From NCBI RefSeq assembly GCF_001548375.1, contig NZ_AP017295.1:4746501-4810500 (forward strand): a stretch of 64,000 nucleotides of DNA, in the 5' to 3' direction. This stretch comes from Nostoc sp. NIES-3756. Lineage in GTDB: Bacteria > Cyanobacteriota > Cyanobacteriia > Cyanobacteriales > Nostocaceae. Shown in pieces: positions 1 to 8,295 of this stretch (positions are counted from its first letter, which is position 1; every line of letters starts with the position of its first letter). Made by a program: the position numbers and the translations under genes. A model generated the notes under the pieces. That model saw nothing but the letters and a program-made list of their open reading frames with translations. It was not told where the DNA came from and did no database searches.

Positions 1-101
1 GGTTTTCCATCTCACGTAAAAAATCAGGACTGTAAGTTCGCGCAGGCAGACTTAGTTTGTATAGCCACAATTTCTCATCGCCAAGGCTAGGTGCAAGGTG
101 T

Positions 102-914
102 TCATTTACCCAATTCTTGCGATCGCCATGCCGCAGCTTTGACTGCTTCAATTAAGGCAGAACGGAACCCAGCTTTTTCTAGTTGGGCAATACCAGCAAT
201 AGTAGTACCACCAGGGCTGGTAACTCTGTCTTTAAGTTCGGCTGGGTGGATTTTGGTTTCGTGCAGTAATTGGGCTGTTCCTAGCACAGTTTGTAGTGCT
301 AGTTGATTGGCAACTCCTCTGGGTAAACCTGCGGCGACTCCCCCATCTGCGAGGGCTTCTACTAATATGGCGACATAAGCCGGGCCGCTACCAGAAAGCC
401 CTGTGACTGCATCCATCAAACTTTCCGACACTTCCACAACTTCCCCAACGGCGGAAAAAATTTGCTTGGCTAATTGGTGGTGTTCGGCGTGGGTATATGC
501 ACCAGAGGTAATGGCGGTGATACCTGCGCCTACGGTGGCTGGGGTATTAGGCATAGCCCTAATTACTGGTGAGTTGGGGAAAGCAGCCTCTAGCTGGCTT
601 AAGGACACCCCCGCCAATATGGAGATAACAAGGCATGAGTGTTCTGTTAAAACAATCTCTGCTAATTCTTGAGCGATCGCACTAAATACTTGTGGTTTCA
701 CAGCCAAGAATACGACTTCTTGCGCTTGAGTGAATACCAAGCTGTTATCTGTGGTGACAGCTACATGATATTTTTCTTGTAAAAAAGCTTGTCGCGCTGC
801 TTGCGGTTCGCTGACTATGACTTGTGATGGTTGATAAATTTCTCGCACAATAAGGCGGGATAACAACGCTTCTCCCATTACCCCGCCACCAATTAAACCA
901 AATTTTATAGTCAT
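102..914 (-). CDS. proC: Pyrroline-5-carboxylate reductase
   Basis: Reduces 1-pyrroline-5-carboxylate to proline with NAD(P)H, the last step of proline synthesis, in the cytosol. The 270-residue protein opens with a Rossmann nucleotide-binding loop (IGGGVMG, residues 8-14). It carries the family signature in the C-terminal helical domain: SGSGPAY around residue 170 and the region VTSPGGTTIAGI around residue 230. Length is normal for ProC. It lies downstream of sepF on the same strand, separated by about 100 bases of heptamer repeats, so cotranscription with sepF is possible but not shown. The start ATG at 914 follows those repeats and no strong ribosome binding site is visible. I am confident of the function. 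Confidence 0.96.
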   Translation of the reverse strand: MTIKFGLIGGGVMGEALLSRLIVREIYQPSQVIVSEPQAARQAFLQEKYHVAVTTDNSLVFTQAQEVVFLAVKPQVFSAIAQELAEIVLTEHSCLVISILAGVSLSQLEAAFPNSPVIRAMPNTPATVGAGITAITSGAYTHAEHHQLAKQIFSAVGEVVEVSESLMDAVTGLSGSGPAYVAILVEALADGGVAAGLPRGVANQLALQTVLGTAQLLHETKIHPAELKDRVTSPGGTTIAGIAQLEKAGFRSALIEAVKAAAWRSQELGK

Positions 915-1011
915 TAGTCGTTAATCGTTAGTCATTGGTCAATAGTCAATAGCCAATAGTCAAAAACTTTTACTTTGAACTCTTGACTATGGACTAATGA
1001 CTAATTTAACC
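915..1011. repeat. Heptamer (TAGTCAT-like) repeat tract between sepF and proC
   Basis: The gap is made almost entirely of degenerate 7-base units on the theme TAGTCAT/TAGTCAA in both orientations. Such STRR-type repeats are typical of Nostoc/Anabaena intergenic DNA. No promoter or terminator can be separated from the repeat. Confidence 0.7.
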
Positions 1012-1608
1012 TTATTGTGCCATCCGGTTGGTTTCATTGCCCCAAGAAGTTGGATTGGCTGGTGCGGTGCGTACAGGACGTGCGGGGGGTTGGGGTACTT
1101 CATGAATAACTCCACCTTGGGTGCTAACTTGCACACAACTGGGTGTAAACAAAAAGATACTTTCGCCAATACGTTCTTGATGTCCATCTAGTGCGTAAGT
1201 ACCACCTGCAACAAAATCAACTGCGCGTTGTGCTTGATCTGGATCCATGATAGTCAGGTTCAGCACTACTGATTTGCGTTCACGTAATGCTTGAATTGCT
1301 TGGGGCATTTCTTCAAATGTACGTGGTTCAAGCACCAATACTTCAGAAATTCCGTTAATTGCTCCTGGCATACCGATCACATTCCCCATAGTTGATTTTG
1401 TTCCTGTTGCAACGTCATCACCCATTGTAGTCATTGGTTCACGCCAACGTCGATTGTTTGGCGCTGCCTCTGCTTGTGCGGGTTGGGGATTTTCCTGTTG
1501 GTACAGATTTTGGTAGTTATCTGTATCTGGGTCTTCTTCGTAATATTCGTATTCTACTTGCTCGTTGAGACCAACGAAGTCTCGCAGTTTAGAAAATATA
1601 TTGTTCAT
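1012..1608 (-). CDS. sepF: Cell division protein SepF
   Basis: SepF binds FtsZ and tethers the division ring to the membrane; cyanobacteria lack FtsA, so SepF is an important anchor. The first dozen residues ([14 protein letters not shown]) can form the amphipathic membrane-binding helix. A low-complexity acidic/Gln/Pro linker follows to about residue 85. The DUF552 domain covers about residues 88-170, with the conserved stretch [20 protein letters not shown] and a GGTYAL turn. The protein has 198 residues, normal for cyanobacterial SepF (also called Cdv2). It sits in the pipX-yggS-sepF-proC block. A 370-base gap upstream suggests it may have its own promoter. Confidence 0.95.
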   Translation of the reverse strand: MNNIFSKLRDFVGLNEQVEYEYYEEDPDTDNYQNLYQQENPQPAQAEAAPNNRRWREPMTTMGDDVATGTKSTMGNVIGMPGAINGISEVLVLEPRTFEEMPQAIQALRERKSVVLNLTIMDPDQAQRAVDFVAGGTYALDGHQERIGESIFLFTPSCVQVSTQGGVIHEVPQPPARPVRTAPANPTSWGNETNRMAQ

Positions 1609-1980
1609 TTAGTTGCACTCCTTCTGCAAATTGCCTCTGAAAATCCGGTTCACTGTTGATGTAGCCGATGAAATCGCTACAAAGGGCAAATGGCCTATTA
1701 ATTTTATCGCTATTTGTAGCATCTACTACTGCTGTTGGCAATGAACTGACGCTATTAGTAACGCCTGTACATTAACCTAGATACAATAATTGAGTCAAGA
1801 TTATATCCCAACAATTCCCCGTTGGAAAGTTGACGAATGTTGTATTTAGTGCATTTTCTTAATTGTTTACTTTTATTGACGTTGATTTTTAGTATTTTTT
1901 TGCACTGGTATGGGCGGAAATTTTCTATATCCCATAGCCAGCGCTGATTGATACCATCGAAAAAACACAAGTACTTTTGC
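1609..1980. other. Intergenic region upstream of sepF, no gene supported
   Basis: This 372-base stretch is AT-rich and probably holds the sepF promoter. A 71-codon open frame on the minus strand (1755-1970) is rich in Lys/Arg/Asn/Tyr, has no ribosome binding site and no recognisable motif, so I do not call it. No clear hairpin terminator or repeat was seen. Confidence 0.5.
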
Positions 1981-2652
1981 TTAAGTACGCTTGCCGAACA
2001 AAATAGTTCCTAATCTTACCATTGTCGCCCCTGCTTGCACTGCAAGTTGGTAATCGCCTGACATACCCATCGATAACTCATTCATTTGAATATGCGTCCA
2101 AGGTTGTTCAGCAATTTCCTTAGCTAATTTACAAGTGCTATTGAATACATAACTAATTTCCGCATCATTTAAACCAAAAGGCGGGATTGTCATCAAACCC
2201 TGAATTTGTAAATTTTTGCAAAGATCAAGTGCAGGTAAGTCTACCAGTAGTTCGGGTATAGTCCAACCAGATTTATTAGGATCGGGGAGGATTTTCACTT
2301 GTAGGCAAACTTGAGGTTTAACTCCTAGCTCTTGCCCTAATTGATCTAAGCGTTGTGCTAATTTCAAATTATCTACAGAGTGAATCCAGTCGAATTGTTC
2401 TAGGGCTTTCTTGGCTTTATTGGTTTGCAAATGCCCGATAAAGTGCCAAGTAATATCAGGTAAGTCAAGTAAATCGGCTTGTTTGCTAGCAGCCTCCTGG
2501 ATACGATTTTCGCCAAAATCACGAATACCAGCCGCATAGGCAGCGCGAATAACTTCAGTCGGCATTTGCTTAGTGACAGCAATTAGCCTGACTGAAGGTG
2601 GTAGGGAAGCCTGAATTTGAGTAATACGTTCGCTAATCGAACTAGTAATCAT
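1981..2652 (-). CDS. yggS: YggS-family pyridoxal phosphate homeostasis protein
   Basis: A single-domain PLP-binding TIM-barrel protein thought to buffer the cellular PLP pool; it has no known catalytic reaction. The PLP-binding lysine is K28 in IAVTKQ. Other family motifs visible are FGENRIQEA, WHFIGHLQTNK, IHSVDN, MGMSGDYQLAVQAG and VRLGTILFG near the C-terminus. The length of 223 residues is typical. Its start overlaps the pipX stop by four bases (ATGA), which implies translational coupling. The pipX-yggS pairing is conserved in cyanobacteria, where the two genes are known to be functionally connected. Confidence 0.95.
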   Translation of the reverse strand: MITSSISERITQIQASLPPSVRLIAVTKQMPTEVIRAAYAAGIRDFGENRIQEAASKQADLLDLPDITWHFIGHLQTNKAKKALEQFDWIHSVDNLKLAQRLDQLGQELGVKPQVCLQVKILPDPNKSGWTIPELLVDLPALDLCKNLQIQGLMTIPPFGLNDAEISYVFNSTCKLAKEIAEQPWTHIQMNELSMGMSGDYQLAVQAGATMVRLGTILFGKRT

Positions 2653-2927
2653 TGGAAGGTGCGTTGGAAAACACTCTGAAGCTGATCGTACTCCTGTGAT
2701 TGACCATTGCGACGCAAATTCCGCAAACGATTTTCTAATAACATTCTTGCTTCAGTGCGTCCTATAGGTTGGAACTTAATGGCTTTAATGTCATTCACTA
2801 CTAGAAAAAACAAGCGTTGGGCGTAAAGGGTAGTAAACAGATCCTGGTTTTCATCAACCATACAGATCCGATATAGCAAACCCCAAGTAGGGTGGTTTAT
2901 GTAAGTTTCCGAGGTTTCTGGATTCAT
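2649..2927 (-). CDS. pipX: PipX, PII-interacting coactivator of NtcA
   Basis: PipX links nitrogen signalling to transcription: it binds NtcA as a coactivator under nitrogen limitation and is sequestered by PII (GlnB) when nitrogen is ample. The 92-residue protein has the Tudor-like N-terminal fold (HPTWGLLYRICMVDENQDLF, then YAQRLFFLVV) and two C-terminal helices (GRTEARMLLENRLRNLRR). The protein is found only in cyanobacteria. It is the first gene of a translationally coupled pair with yggS. Nothing unusual is seen in the sequence. Confidence 0.95.
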   Translation of the reverse strand: MNPETSETYINHPTWGLLYRICMVDENQDLFTTLYAQRLFFLVVNDIKAIKFQPIGRTEARMLLENRLRNLRRNGQSQEYDQLQSVFQRTFQ

Positions 2928-3434
2928 CTATCACTCAAGTAGCAGAATCTATAATTTTTTTCGCAGTGAATTTCCAACATTCGGACGATATTATCTCTTG
3001 CGCCAGAATAATTGGATAAAGTCAGGTGAGAATCAGCAAATTTTACCCTTAAATGGTGCTTATGAAGACCTGGATCTCATTCTTCATTGGTAGACGAAGC
3101 CAGCAGTAAGGAGGCAGGAGGCAGGAGGCAGAAGGTTAGTAACTTTTACTCCTCACTCAGCACTCATAACTTATCACTCTTCACAATCGTCATTGGCAGC
3201 ATAGAAAATCCCTGATGCGTTTGTTTGCAGCTTCCAGTGACGTTGAGATGCGCCCTTTGAAGTTGTTGGCACAGACTTTCATACTGCTGTTTACTCTAAC
3301 TTCTCTCCATGTTGCCATAATTATCGCTTGTTGGAGCAAAATAGCCAACAGGCGAATTTTCCTAATAACTGTTGGTGATAACAGTCGGTATTGCTACAAT
3401 TTGCGAAATTGTCAGTTGTCAACAGTTTCTAACT
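2928..3434. other. Intergenic region between ecfT-like gene and pipX
   Basis: About 500 bases with no supported gene. It contains a short GGAGGCA heptamer run (about 3110-3136). A plus-strand open frame (3215-3466) runs antisense into the end of the permease gene and looks accidental. The pipX promoter presumably lies within the 200 bases upstream of 2927, but I could not assign an NtcA box with confidence. Confidence 0.45.
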
Positions 3435-4364
3435 CTACGAAATTTCATTGCCAAAGACTACTCTAATTCCCCAGAATAGGGTGAGAGTAGCGATCGCTAA
3501 CCAATCCCATGATTTTAAGCGTAAATCGTGCCAGGGGACGCGATGTTCGTTGGGGCTGGTAAAACCACGTACTGTCATGGCGCTAGCCATTTGTGATGCC
3601 CGTAACAATAAATTTTCTAACAATCTCTCAGCCACAATCATCCAAACTTTGACTGCGCCTTTTAGCCCTAGTTTTTTCCAATTAATCGCCCTAGTCATCA
3701 CAGAACGAATTAAATTCTGCACTTCTTCTAAGACTAGGGGAATGAAACGCAAGGATAAGGTTAATGTTAAAGTAATTTCGGTTACAGGTATCTTAAATCT
3801 TCGCAGGGGCTGCATTAGGTTTTCTATTGCAGCCGTGATTTCTTCTGGTGCAGTTGTCAGCAAATATAGGTTAGTGCTATATATAACCGTAAACAAAATT
3901 GTACTTAGACGCACAGCCAAATCTAAAGAACGACGGGTAACTTTAACTGGGCCTCTGTGAAATAGAACGTAACTATAGCTTTTACTACTTTTTACAGCTT
4001 CCGGGACTTTTGCTGAATTATTGGTATTGGCTGGCTGGGTTAACACTTGAGGGTTAGCTGGTAGGCGCGGCTGGTAGTCTACACCCAAAGCATCAGGACT
4101 AATGGCTCCGATCGCCAACACAAAAAATGATAATGTTAACAACCAACCCATCTGCTGTTGCCACACTCGCCGGGGAATTTTAGCAATTAAAGTAAAAATT
4201 ATGAGTAATGCTACCAGTAGTATCCGCCAGAAGTTATTGGCAAAAATGTAACTGGTAAGAAAACTCATCAACCAGATAAACTTGACTCGCGGGTCGAGTT
4301 TATGTAACCAAGTTTGCGGCTGTTCTAGGTACAGCCCTAAAGGTAGCGATTTTAGTAAGTCCAT
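3435..4364 (-). CDS. CbiQ/EcfT-family transporter transmembrane component
   Basis: Integral membrane protein resembling the T component of energy-coupling factor (ECF) transporters, which couples ATPase subunits to a substrate-binding S component. Several hydrophobic segments are visible from about residue 30 to 125, then a hydrophilic loop, then more helices. The EcfT coupling region is recognisable as RASQMASAMTVRGF near residue 265. The open frame extends two codons upstream to a TTG, but the ATG at 4364 is the likelier start because the sequence beyond is a heptamer repeat. No A or S component is adjacent, so the substrate is unknown. Der lies directly upstream on the same strand. Confidence 0.85.
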   Translation of the reverse strand: MDLLKSLPLGLYLEQPQTWLHKLDPRVKFIWLMSFLTSYIFANNFWRILLVALLIIFTLIAKIPRRVWQQQMGWLLTLSFFVLAIGAISPDALGVDYQPRLPANPQVLTQPANTNNSAKVPEAVKSSKSYSYVLFHRGPVKVTRRSLDLAVRLSTILFTVIYSTNLYLLTTAPEEITAAIENLMQPLRRFKIPVTEITLTLTLSLRFIPLVLEEVQNLIRSVMTRAINWKKLGLKGAVKVWMIVAERLLENLLLRASQMASAMTVRGFTSPNEHRVPWHDLRLKSWDWLAIATLTLFWGIRVVFGNEIS

Positions 4365-4370
4365 AGTCAA

Positions 4371-4504
4371 TAGTCCATAGTTAACCCTGAGCGTAGCCGA
4401 AGGGTCAATAGTCCATAGTTAACCCTGAGCGTAGCCGAAGGGTCAATAGTCCACTGTTAAATACTAATGACTAATGACTAATGACTAATGACCAATGACT
4501 AATG
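4371..4504. repeat. Tandem 38-bp repeat plus TAGTCAT heptamers
   Basis: Two exact 38-base units run 4371-4408 and 4409-4446, each containing CCCTGAGCGTAGCCGAAGGG. A partial third unit begins at 4447. The tract then continues as ATGACTA heptamers up to the der stop codon. It fills the whole gap between the ecfT-like gene and der. Confidence 0.85.
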
Positions 4505-5866
4505 TTAAACGCGAGTTGCCCGGTTGACGCTACCAAGTTCTGCATCTCTGACTTTTTTGCTGCGCCAGAGTAGACGAATGGGTGTACCTTTAAAGCCTAA
4601 TTGTTGACGGAACTGTCTTTCGATGTAACGGCGGTAGTTGTCGTTAAAGCGTTGAGAGTCGTTGACGAATAAGGCAATGGTAGGTGGTTGAGTGCTGACT
4701 TGCGTACCATAGTAAATCCTACCTTGGCGACCGCCGCGAGAGGTTGGGGGTGAGTGCCAACTAACAGCGTCTTCGAGAACTTCGTTAATCACTGATGTAC
4801 TAACGCGGCGCTTGTGTTCTACGTTGGCTTTAACCACCAACTCTAAAATCTTTTCTACCCGTTGTCCTGTCAGCGCACTGACAAAGATAGTATCAGCCCA
4901 TTCTGTAAAATGTAGCCGGGCTTCCAGATTTTTTTCGTAGTCGTAGATAGTATATGAGTCTTTCTCGACCGCATCCCATTTATTGACGACGATGACACAA
5001 GCCCTACCTTCTTCGATAATTCTGCCGGCTAACTTTTGGTCTTGTTCGGTGACACCATCGAGGGCATCTAGTACCAATAAAACCACATCAGCGCGGCGAA
5101 TTGCTTTAAAAGCACGGTTGATACTAAAAAACTCTGTACCATAATCAATGCTTTTCTTTTTGCGAATCCCGGCTGTGTCAATTAGACGGTATTTTTGTCC
5201 TTCTCGCTCGATAAAAGTGTCAATTGCATCGCGGGTTGTACCAGAGATGGGGCTGACAATTACTCGTTCTTCACCAACAAAAGAGTTTAATAAACTTGAT
5301 TTACCAACATTTGGTCGTCCAACAATGGCAATTTTAATTTCGTTGGTTTCTTCTTGTTCGGTCACAGCAGGAATGTGTTTAATGAGTTCATCAAGTAACT
5401 CACCTGTACCGTTGCCATGAATTGCAGAGATCGGGTATGGTTCACCTAATCCTAGTTCCCAAAATTCAGCAGCTTGAATCAATCCCTGTTCTGGGGATTC
5501 GCATTTATTGACTGCGAGTAAAACGGGTACTGGTTGTTGGCGTAACCACTCGGCTATTTCTTCATCAGCCGAATTGGGGCCTGTTTGACCGTTGACAACA
5601 AATATCGCAGCACAGGCTTCACTAAGAGCAGCCAGTGCCTGTTGACGAATCAGGGGCAAGAACTCTGTATCATCGTTAAAGACCAAGCCGCCTGTATCTA
5701 CAACTTGAAAATCACGATCGCCCCAGTAAGCTTGTAAGTAAGTGCGATCGCGTGTCACACCCGGTTCATCGTGGACAATCGCCGTTTGTTCCCCGGCGAG
5801 ACGATTAACCAGGGTAGATTTGCCCACATTTGGGCGACCGATAATAGCAACAATTGGCAGTCCCAT
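4505..5866 (-). CDS. der: Ribosome biogenesis GTPase Der (EngA)
   Basis: Der is an essential GTPase needed for assembly of the 50S ribosomal subunit. It has two tandem G domains. The first shows G1 GRPNVGKST (residues 10-18), DTGG and NKCE. The second shows GRPNVGKSS near residue 182, DTAG and NKWD. A C-terminal KH-like domain runs from about residue 350 to the end. The length of 453 residues is standard. The gene is followed by the 38-base tandem repeat rather than an obvious terminator. No anomalies are seen. Confidence 0.97.
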   Translation of the reverse strand: MGLPIVAIIGRPNVGKSTLVNRLAGEQTAIVHDEPGVTRDRTYLQAYWGDRDFQVVDTGGLVFNDDTEFLPLIRQQALAALSEACAAIFVVNGQTGPNSADEEIAEWLRQQPVPVLLAVNKCESPEQGLIQAAEFWELGLGEPYPISAIHGNGTGELLDELIKHIPAVTEQEETNEIKIAIVGRPNVGKSSLLNSFVGEERVIVSPISGTTRDAIDTFIEREGQKYRLIDTAGIRKKKSIDYGTEFFSINRAFKAIRRADVVLLVLDALDGVTEQDQKLAGRIIEEGRACVIVVNKWDAVEKDSYTIYDYEKNLEARLHFTEWADTIFVSALTGQRVEKILELVVKANVEHKRRVSTSVINEVLEDAVSWHSPPTSRGGRQGRIYYGTQVSTQPPTIALFVNDSQRFNDNYRRYIERQFRQQLGFKGTPIRLLWRSKKVRDAELGSVNRATRV

Positions 5867-6011
5867 AAACCAAGGGTAAGTAAGAGAGATACTATATCAC
5901 ATCTCTACATTTTATCTACTTTACGACTCGATTTAATTCTTCCCACCCTTAGATGATTTACCGCCAAGCTTCAACAAATAACATAACGGCATAACTGGCA
6001 GTCACATCATT

Positions 6012-6016
6012 AGGAG
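6012..6016 (+). promoter_or_regulatory. Ribosome binding site that selects a TTG start
   Basis: An AGGAG core lies eight bases before the TTG at 6025. No better-placed ATG follows in the first codons of the metallophosphoesterase frame, so this site supports TTG as the true start. Confidence 0.7.
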
Positions 6017-6024
6017 ATTCAGCC

Positions 6025-6882
6025 TTGAAAAATCGTCAGTGGCTCATCAAAGCCAGAAGATTCGCTTGGCCGTACATTCGCTGGTTATTTTGGCTAGGAT
6101 TTTGTATTTTACTGTACAGCAAATTAATTGAACCAAATTGGATTGAAATCAATTCTTTACAACTAACACTACCTCATCTAGCATCAGAATTTCATGGCTA
6201 CCGCATTGTACACATCAGCGATATTCACCGTGACCAGTGGATGACAACTCAACGCTTACAGCGCGCTTTCCGCTTAGTCAACCAACAACAACCGGACTTA
6301 ATAGCCATTACAGGTGATTTAGTTACTCGTAATTCCTCGTCCTTAATTCCATCTCTCAAGCTAGCTTTAGAAAAACTTACTCCCAAAGCGCAAACTTTTG
6401 TGGTTTTAGGTAATCATGACCACGAGAACGACATCAACGCCCTCATCAAAGTTCTCGAACAAAGTGGGATATCTCATCTTTGTAATAGCGTTTCTACCAT
6501 TAAAAAAGGCAACGCTACGTTACACATAGCTGGGGTTGATGATGTACAAATGGGTAAAAGCAATTTGGATTTGGTATTACAGCAATTACCAAGTGAAGGA
6601 GCGGCAATTTTATTAGCCCATGAACCGGACTTTGCCTATACCAGCGCAGCTACTGAAAGATTTGATTTACAACTATCAGGACATTCACACGGCGGACAAA
6701 TACGCCTACCTTTTTTCAAGCCGATGATTCTACCGCCTTGGGCGCAAAAGTATTACTCAGGGCAATATCAAGTAGGCAATATGCTGTTGCATACTAACCG
6801 AGGCTTAGGAATGACTGGCTTGCACCTGCGCCTTTTCGCCCGTCCAGAGATTACGGTGATTACTTTGGTTGAGAAGGAGTAG
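6025..6882 (+). CDS. Membrane-anchored metallophosphoesterase
   Basis: Calcineurin-like phosphoesterase of the YkuE/YaeI-like type, likely attacking a phosphoester at the membrane surface; the substrate is unknown. One transmembrane segment (about residues 17-36) anchors the N-terminus. The metal-binding motifs appear in order: SDIHR, GDLVTR, GNHDH, AHEPDF and GHSHGGQ. The length of 285 residues fits the family. Translation starts at TTG, supported by the AGGAG site upstream. It is transcribed away from der and ends in heptamer repeats. In some bacteria such proteins cleave UDP-diacylglucosamine, but that cannot be inferred here. Confidence 0.9.
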   Translation: MKNRQWLIKARRFAWPYIRWLFWLGFCILLYSKLIEPNWIEINSLQLTLPHLASEFHGYRIVHISDIHRDQWMTTQRLQRAFRLVNQQQPDLIAITGDLVTRNSSSLIPSLKLALEKLTPKAQTFVVLGNHDHENDINALIKVLEQSGISHLCNSVSTIKKGNATLHIAGVDDVQMGKSNLDLVLQQLPSEGAAILLAHEPDFAYTSAATERFDLQLSGHSHGGQIRLPFFKPMILPPWAQKYYSGQYQVGNMLLHTNRGLGMTGLHLRLFARPEITVITLVEKE

Positions 6883-6904
6883 GGAGTGGGGGAGATGAGG
6901 GAGT

Positions 6905-6960
6905 GAAAAGAACTATGGACTGTTGACTATGGACTAATGACTAATGACTAATGACCAATT
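6905..6960. repeat. TAGTCAT/TGACTAA heptamer tract
   Basis: Short STRR-type tract of TGACTA-based heptamers between the phosphoesterase and a small convergent membrane-protein gene. Confidence 0.65.
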
Positions 6961-7155
6961 CTAAAACCGCCACCAAGTTTTTTGAGCGTAGGCAATAACA
7001 CCGATCGCGATCGCTGCTAAAAAAAATAGTAAAATCACACCACCAGGAATAAAGGTGAGAATACCAAAGCCTCTCAGCAGCCAAACAGCTATACCAATGC
7101 CTAAAATTACGCCTAGAAGCTGGATTAATCTGCGATTTAAGGAAGATTGACTCAC
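6961..7155 (-). CDS. Small two-helix membrane protein, hypothetical
   Basis: A 64-residue protein with two hydrophobic segments (about residues 10-27 and 33-55), a short Gly-Pro-Gly turn between them, and a basic/aromatic C-terminus. I do not recognise the family. The start is GTG at 7155, weakly supported by a purine-rich stretch upstream. A longer open frame in another register (6941-7177) lacks such composition and is judged a shadow. The convergent orientation to the phosphoesterase gives no clue to function. Confidence 0.55.
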   Translation of the reverse strand: MSQSSLNRRLIQLLGVILGIGIAVWLLRGFGILTFIPGGVILLFFLAAIAIGVIAYAQKTWWRF

Positions 7156-7617
7156 GACTTTTCTCTTTGATTTTCAACTTTGCTGTATATTGTCACGGTA
7201 ACAGGGATTTATAGCAAAATGCTGAGTATCAACCCTGTTACCTGTTCCCTCCTATACTGGTTTACGTGCTGCGATAATCAAAAATAGAGGAATAGGCATT
7301 AGTCCATAGTCCACAGAAAGGGCGGGATAGTGTAAGGGGTAAAGGATTTTCATTTTTCCCTAGTCCTTTTTCTCCTCTGCTTCCTAGCCCCCATTTTTAT
7401 CAGCATTCTCTGCTGTAAGTTTAAATAAAATTTATATTGCAGTTATATATTCGCTTTTTTACGTAAATTTTCTCAAAAATAGGGTAGAACTCATTAGTTT
7501 CAGAAAACCTAGACGTTGAACTGGGACTAAAATTGATCAGGTTAAATTTTATGTCTAAATCATGATTTGTGATTTAACCTATAAGGTGGAAAATCTGAGG
7601 AGTGGTATTAAGAAATT
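7156..7617. other. Intergenic region upstream of the SRPBCC gene
   Basis: 462 bases without a supported gene. It holds degenerate purine- and pyrimidine-rich repeats (about 7290-7390) and then an AT-rich stretch that probably includes the promoter of the gene at 7618. No hairpin with a T tract was recognised. Confidence 0.4.
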
Positions 7618-8172
7618 ATGTCTGCATCCTATATTTCCGACTCAGTTATTGCAGGTACTAATATGACTTGGAGTCAAGAAAAACAAAAGTTATTGATGCA
7701 GGGTGAAATTTTAGTAGAAACGCGATCGCATACTGCTTGGGGTGGTGCGGTGTCTGCTTGTATGTACTTACCCGTGGTGCGATCGCAGGTATGGCAGCAA
7801 ATTACTGATTACCCTCGTTGGGTACAATACTTTCCCGATATTACTAAAAGTGAAGTTTTACAGCGCGGTGAAGTTAAACGTCTGTATCAGGCAGCACAAA
7901 AAGCTTTCTTCTTTTTCACAGCGCAAGTTGAAATTTATCTCAACGTTGTAGAAGTGCTTGGTCAAAAAATTCAATTTCGCATGGAGAAAGGCACTTTTAC
8001 TGACTTTACTGCCAATTTAGAACTGCAAGATTATGGTAACGGCACTTTGCTAATTTACGGTGTCCAAGCTACTCCACATATTCCTATACCGTCAATTTTC
8101 ATTCAACAAGCTATGAACTTTGAATTACCAGCAAATATGCGTAAAATGCGACAAGTTATTTGCCAAAGTTAA
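7618..8172 (+). CDS. SRPBCC (START/polyketide-cyclase-like) protein
   Basis: A 184-residue soluble protein of the helix-grip fold. Recognisable features are the first strand/helix VRSQVWQQITDYPRWVQYFPDI (residues about 59-80) and alternating strands such as VEIYLNVVEVLGQKIQFRME. A C-terminal helix (IQQAMNFELPANMRKMRQ) closes the pocket. Such proteins bind hydrophobic ligands; no ligand can be named. GAGGAG lies about 16 bases before the ATG, rather far, so an internal ATG at 7663 is an alternative start. It stands alone between a repeat-rich gap and a convergent TonB receptor gene. Confidence 0.75.
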   Translation: MSASYISDSVIAGTNMTWSQEKQKLLMQGEILVETRSHTAWGGAVSACMYLPVVRSQVWQQITDYPRWVQYFPDITKSEVLQRGEVKRLYQAAQKAFFFFTAQVEIYLNVVEVLGQKIQFRMEKGTFTDFTANLELQDYGNGTLLIYGVQATPHIPIPSIFIQQAMNFELPANMRKMRQVICQS

Positions 8173-8295
8173 TCAAGTCCGAAATATCTATTTAGCAGAA
8201 AATCAGAAGGGGTACAGGGATATAGGTGTTCATAAACCTTATACCCTTACACCCAAACTGAACAGATCACTGGTTATAAGCTCTGACTTGTTTTG

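Noticed and set aside
1..101. Open minus-strand frame downstream of proC reading EKLWLYKLSLPARTYSPDF toward the window edge
   Set aside because: It looks protein-like but has no start codon outside proC and is cut by the edge; there is too little to call a gene.
1755..1970. 71-codon minus-strand open frame upstream of sepF
   Set aside because: No ribosome binding site, biased Lys/Arg/Asn composition and no motif; probably chance.
3215..3466. 83-codon plus-strand frame between pipX and the ecfT-like gene
   Set aside because: Overlaps the end of the permease gene antisense and resembles no protein; likely accidental.
6941..7177. 78-codon frame overlapping the small two-helix membrane protein
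   Set aside because: It is a shadow in another register; the 64-residue frame has clear transmembrane character.
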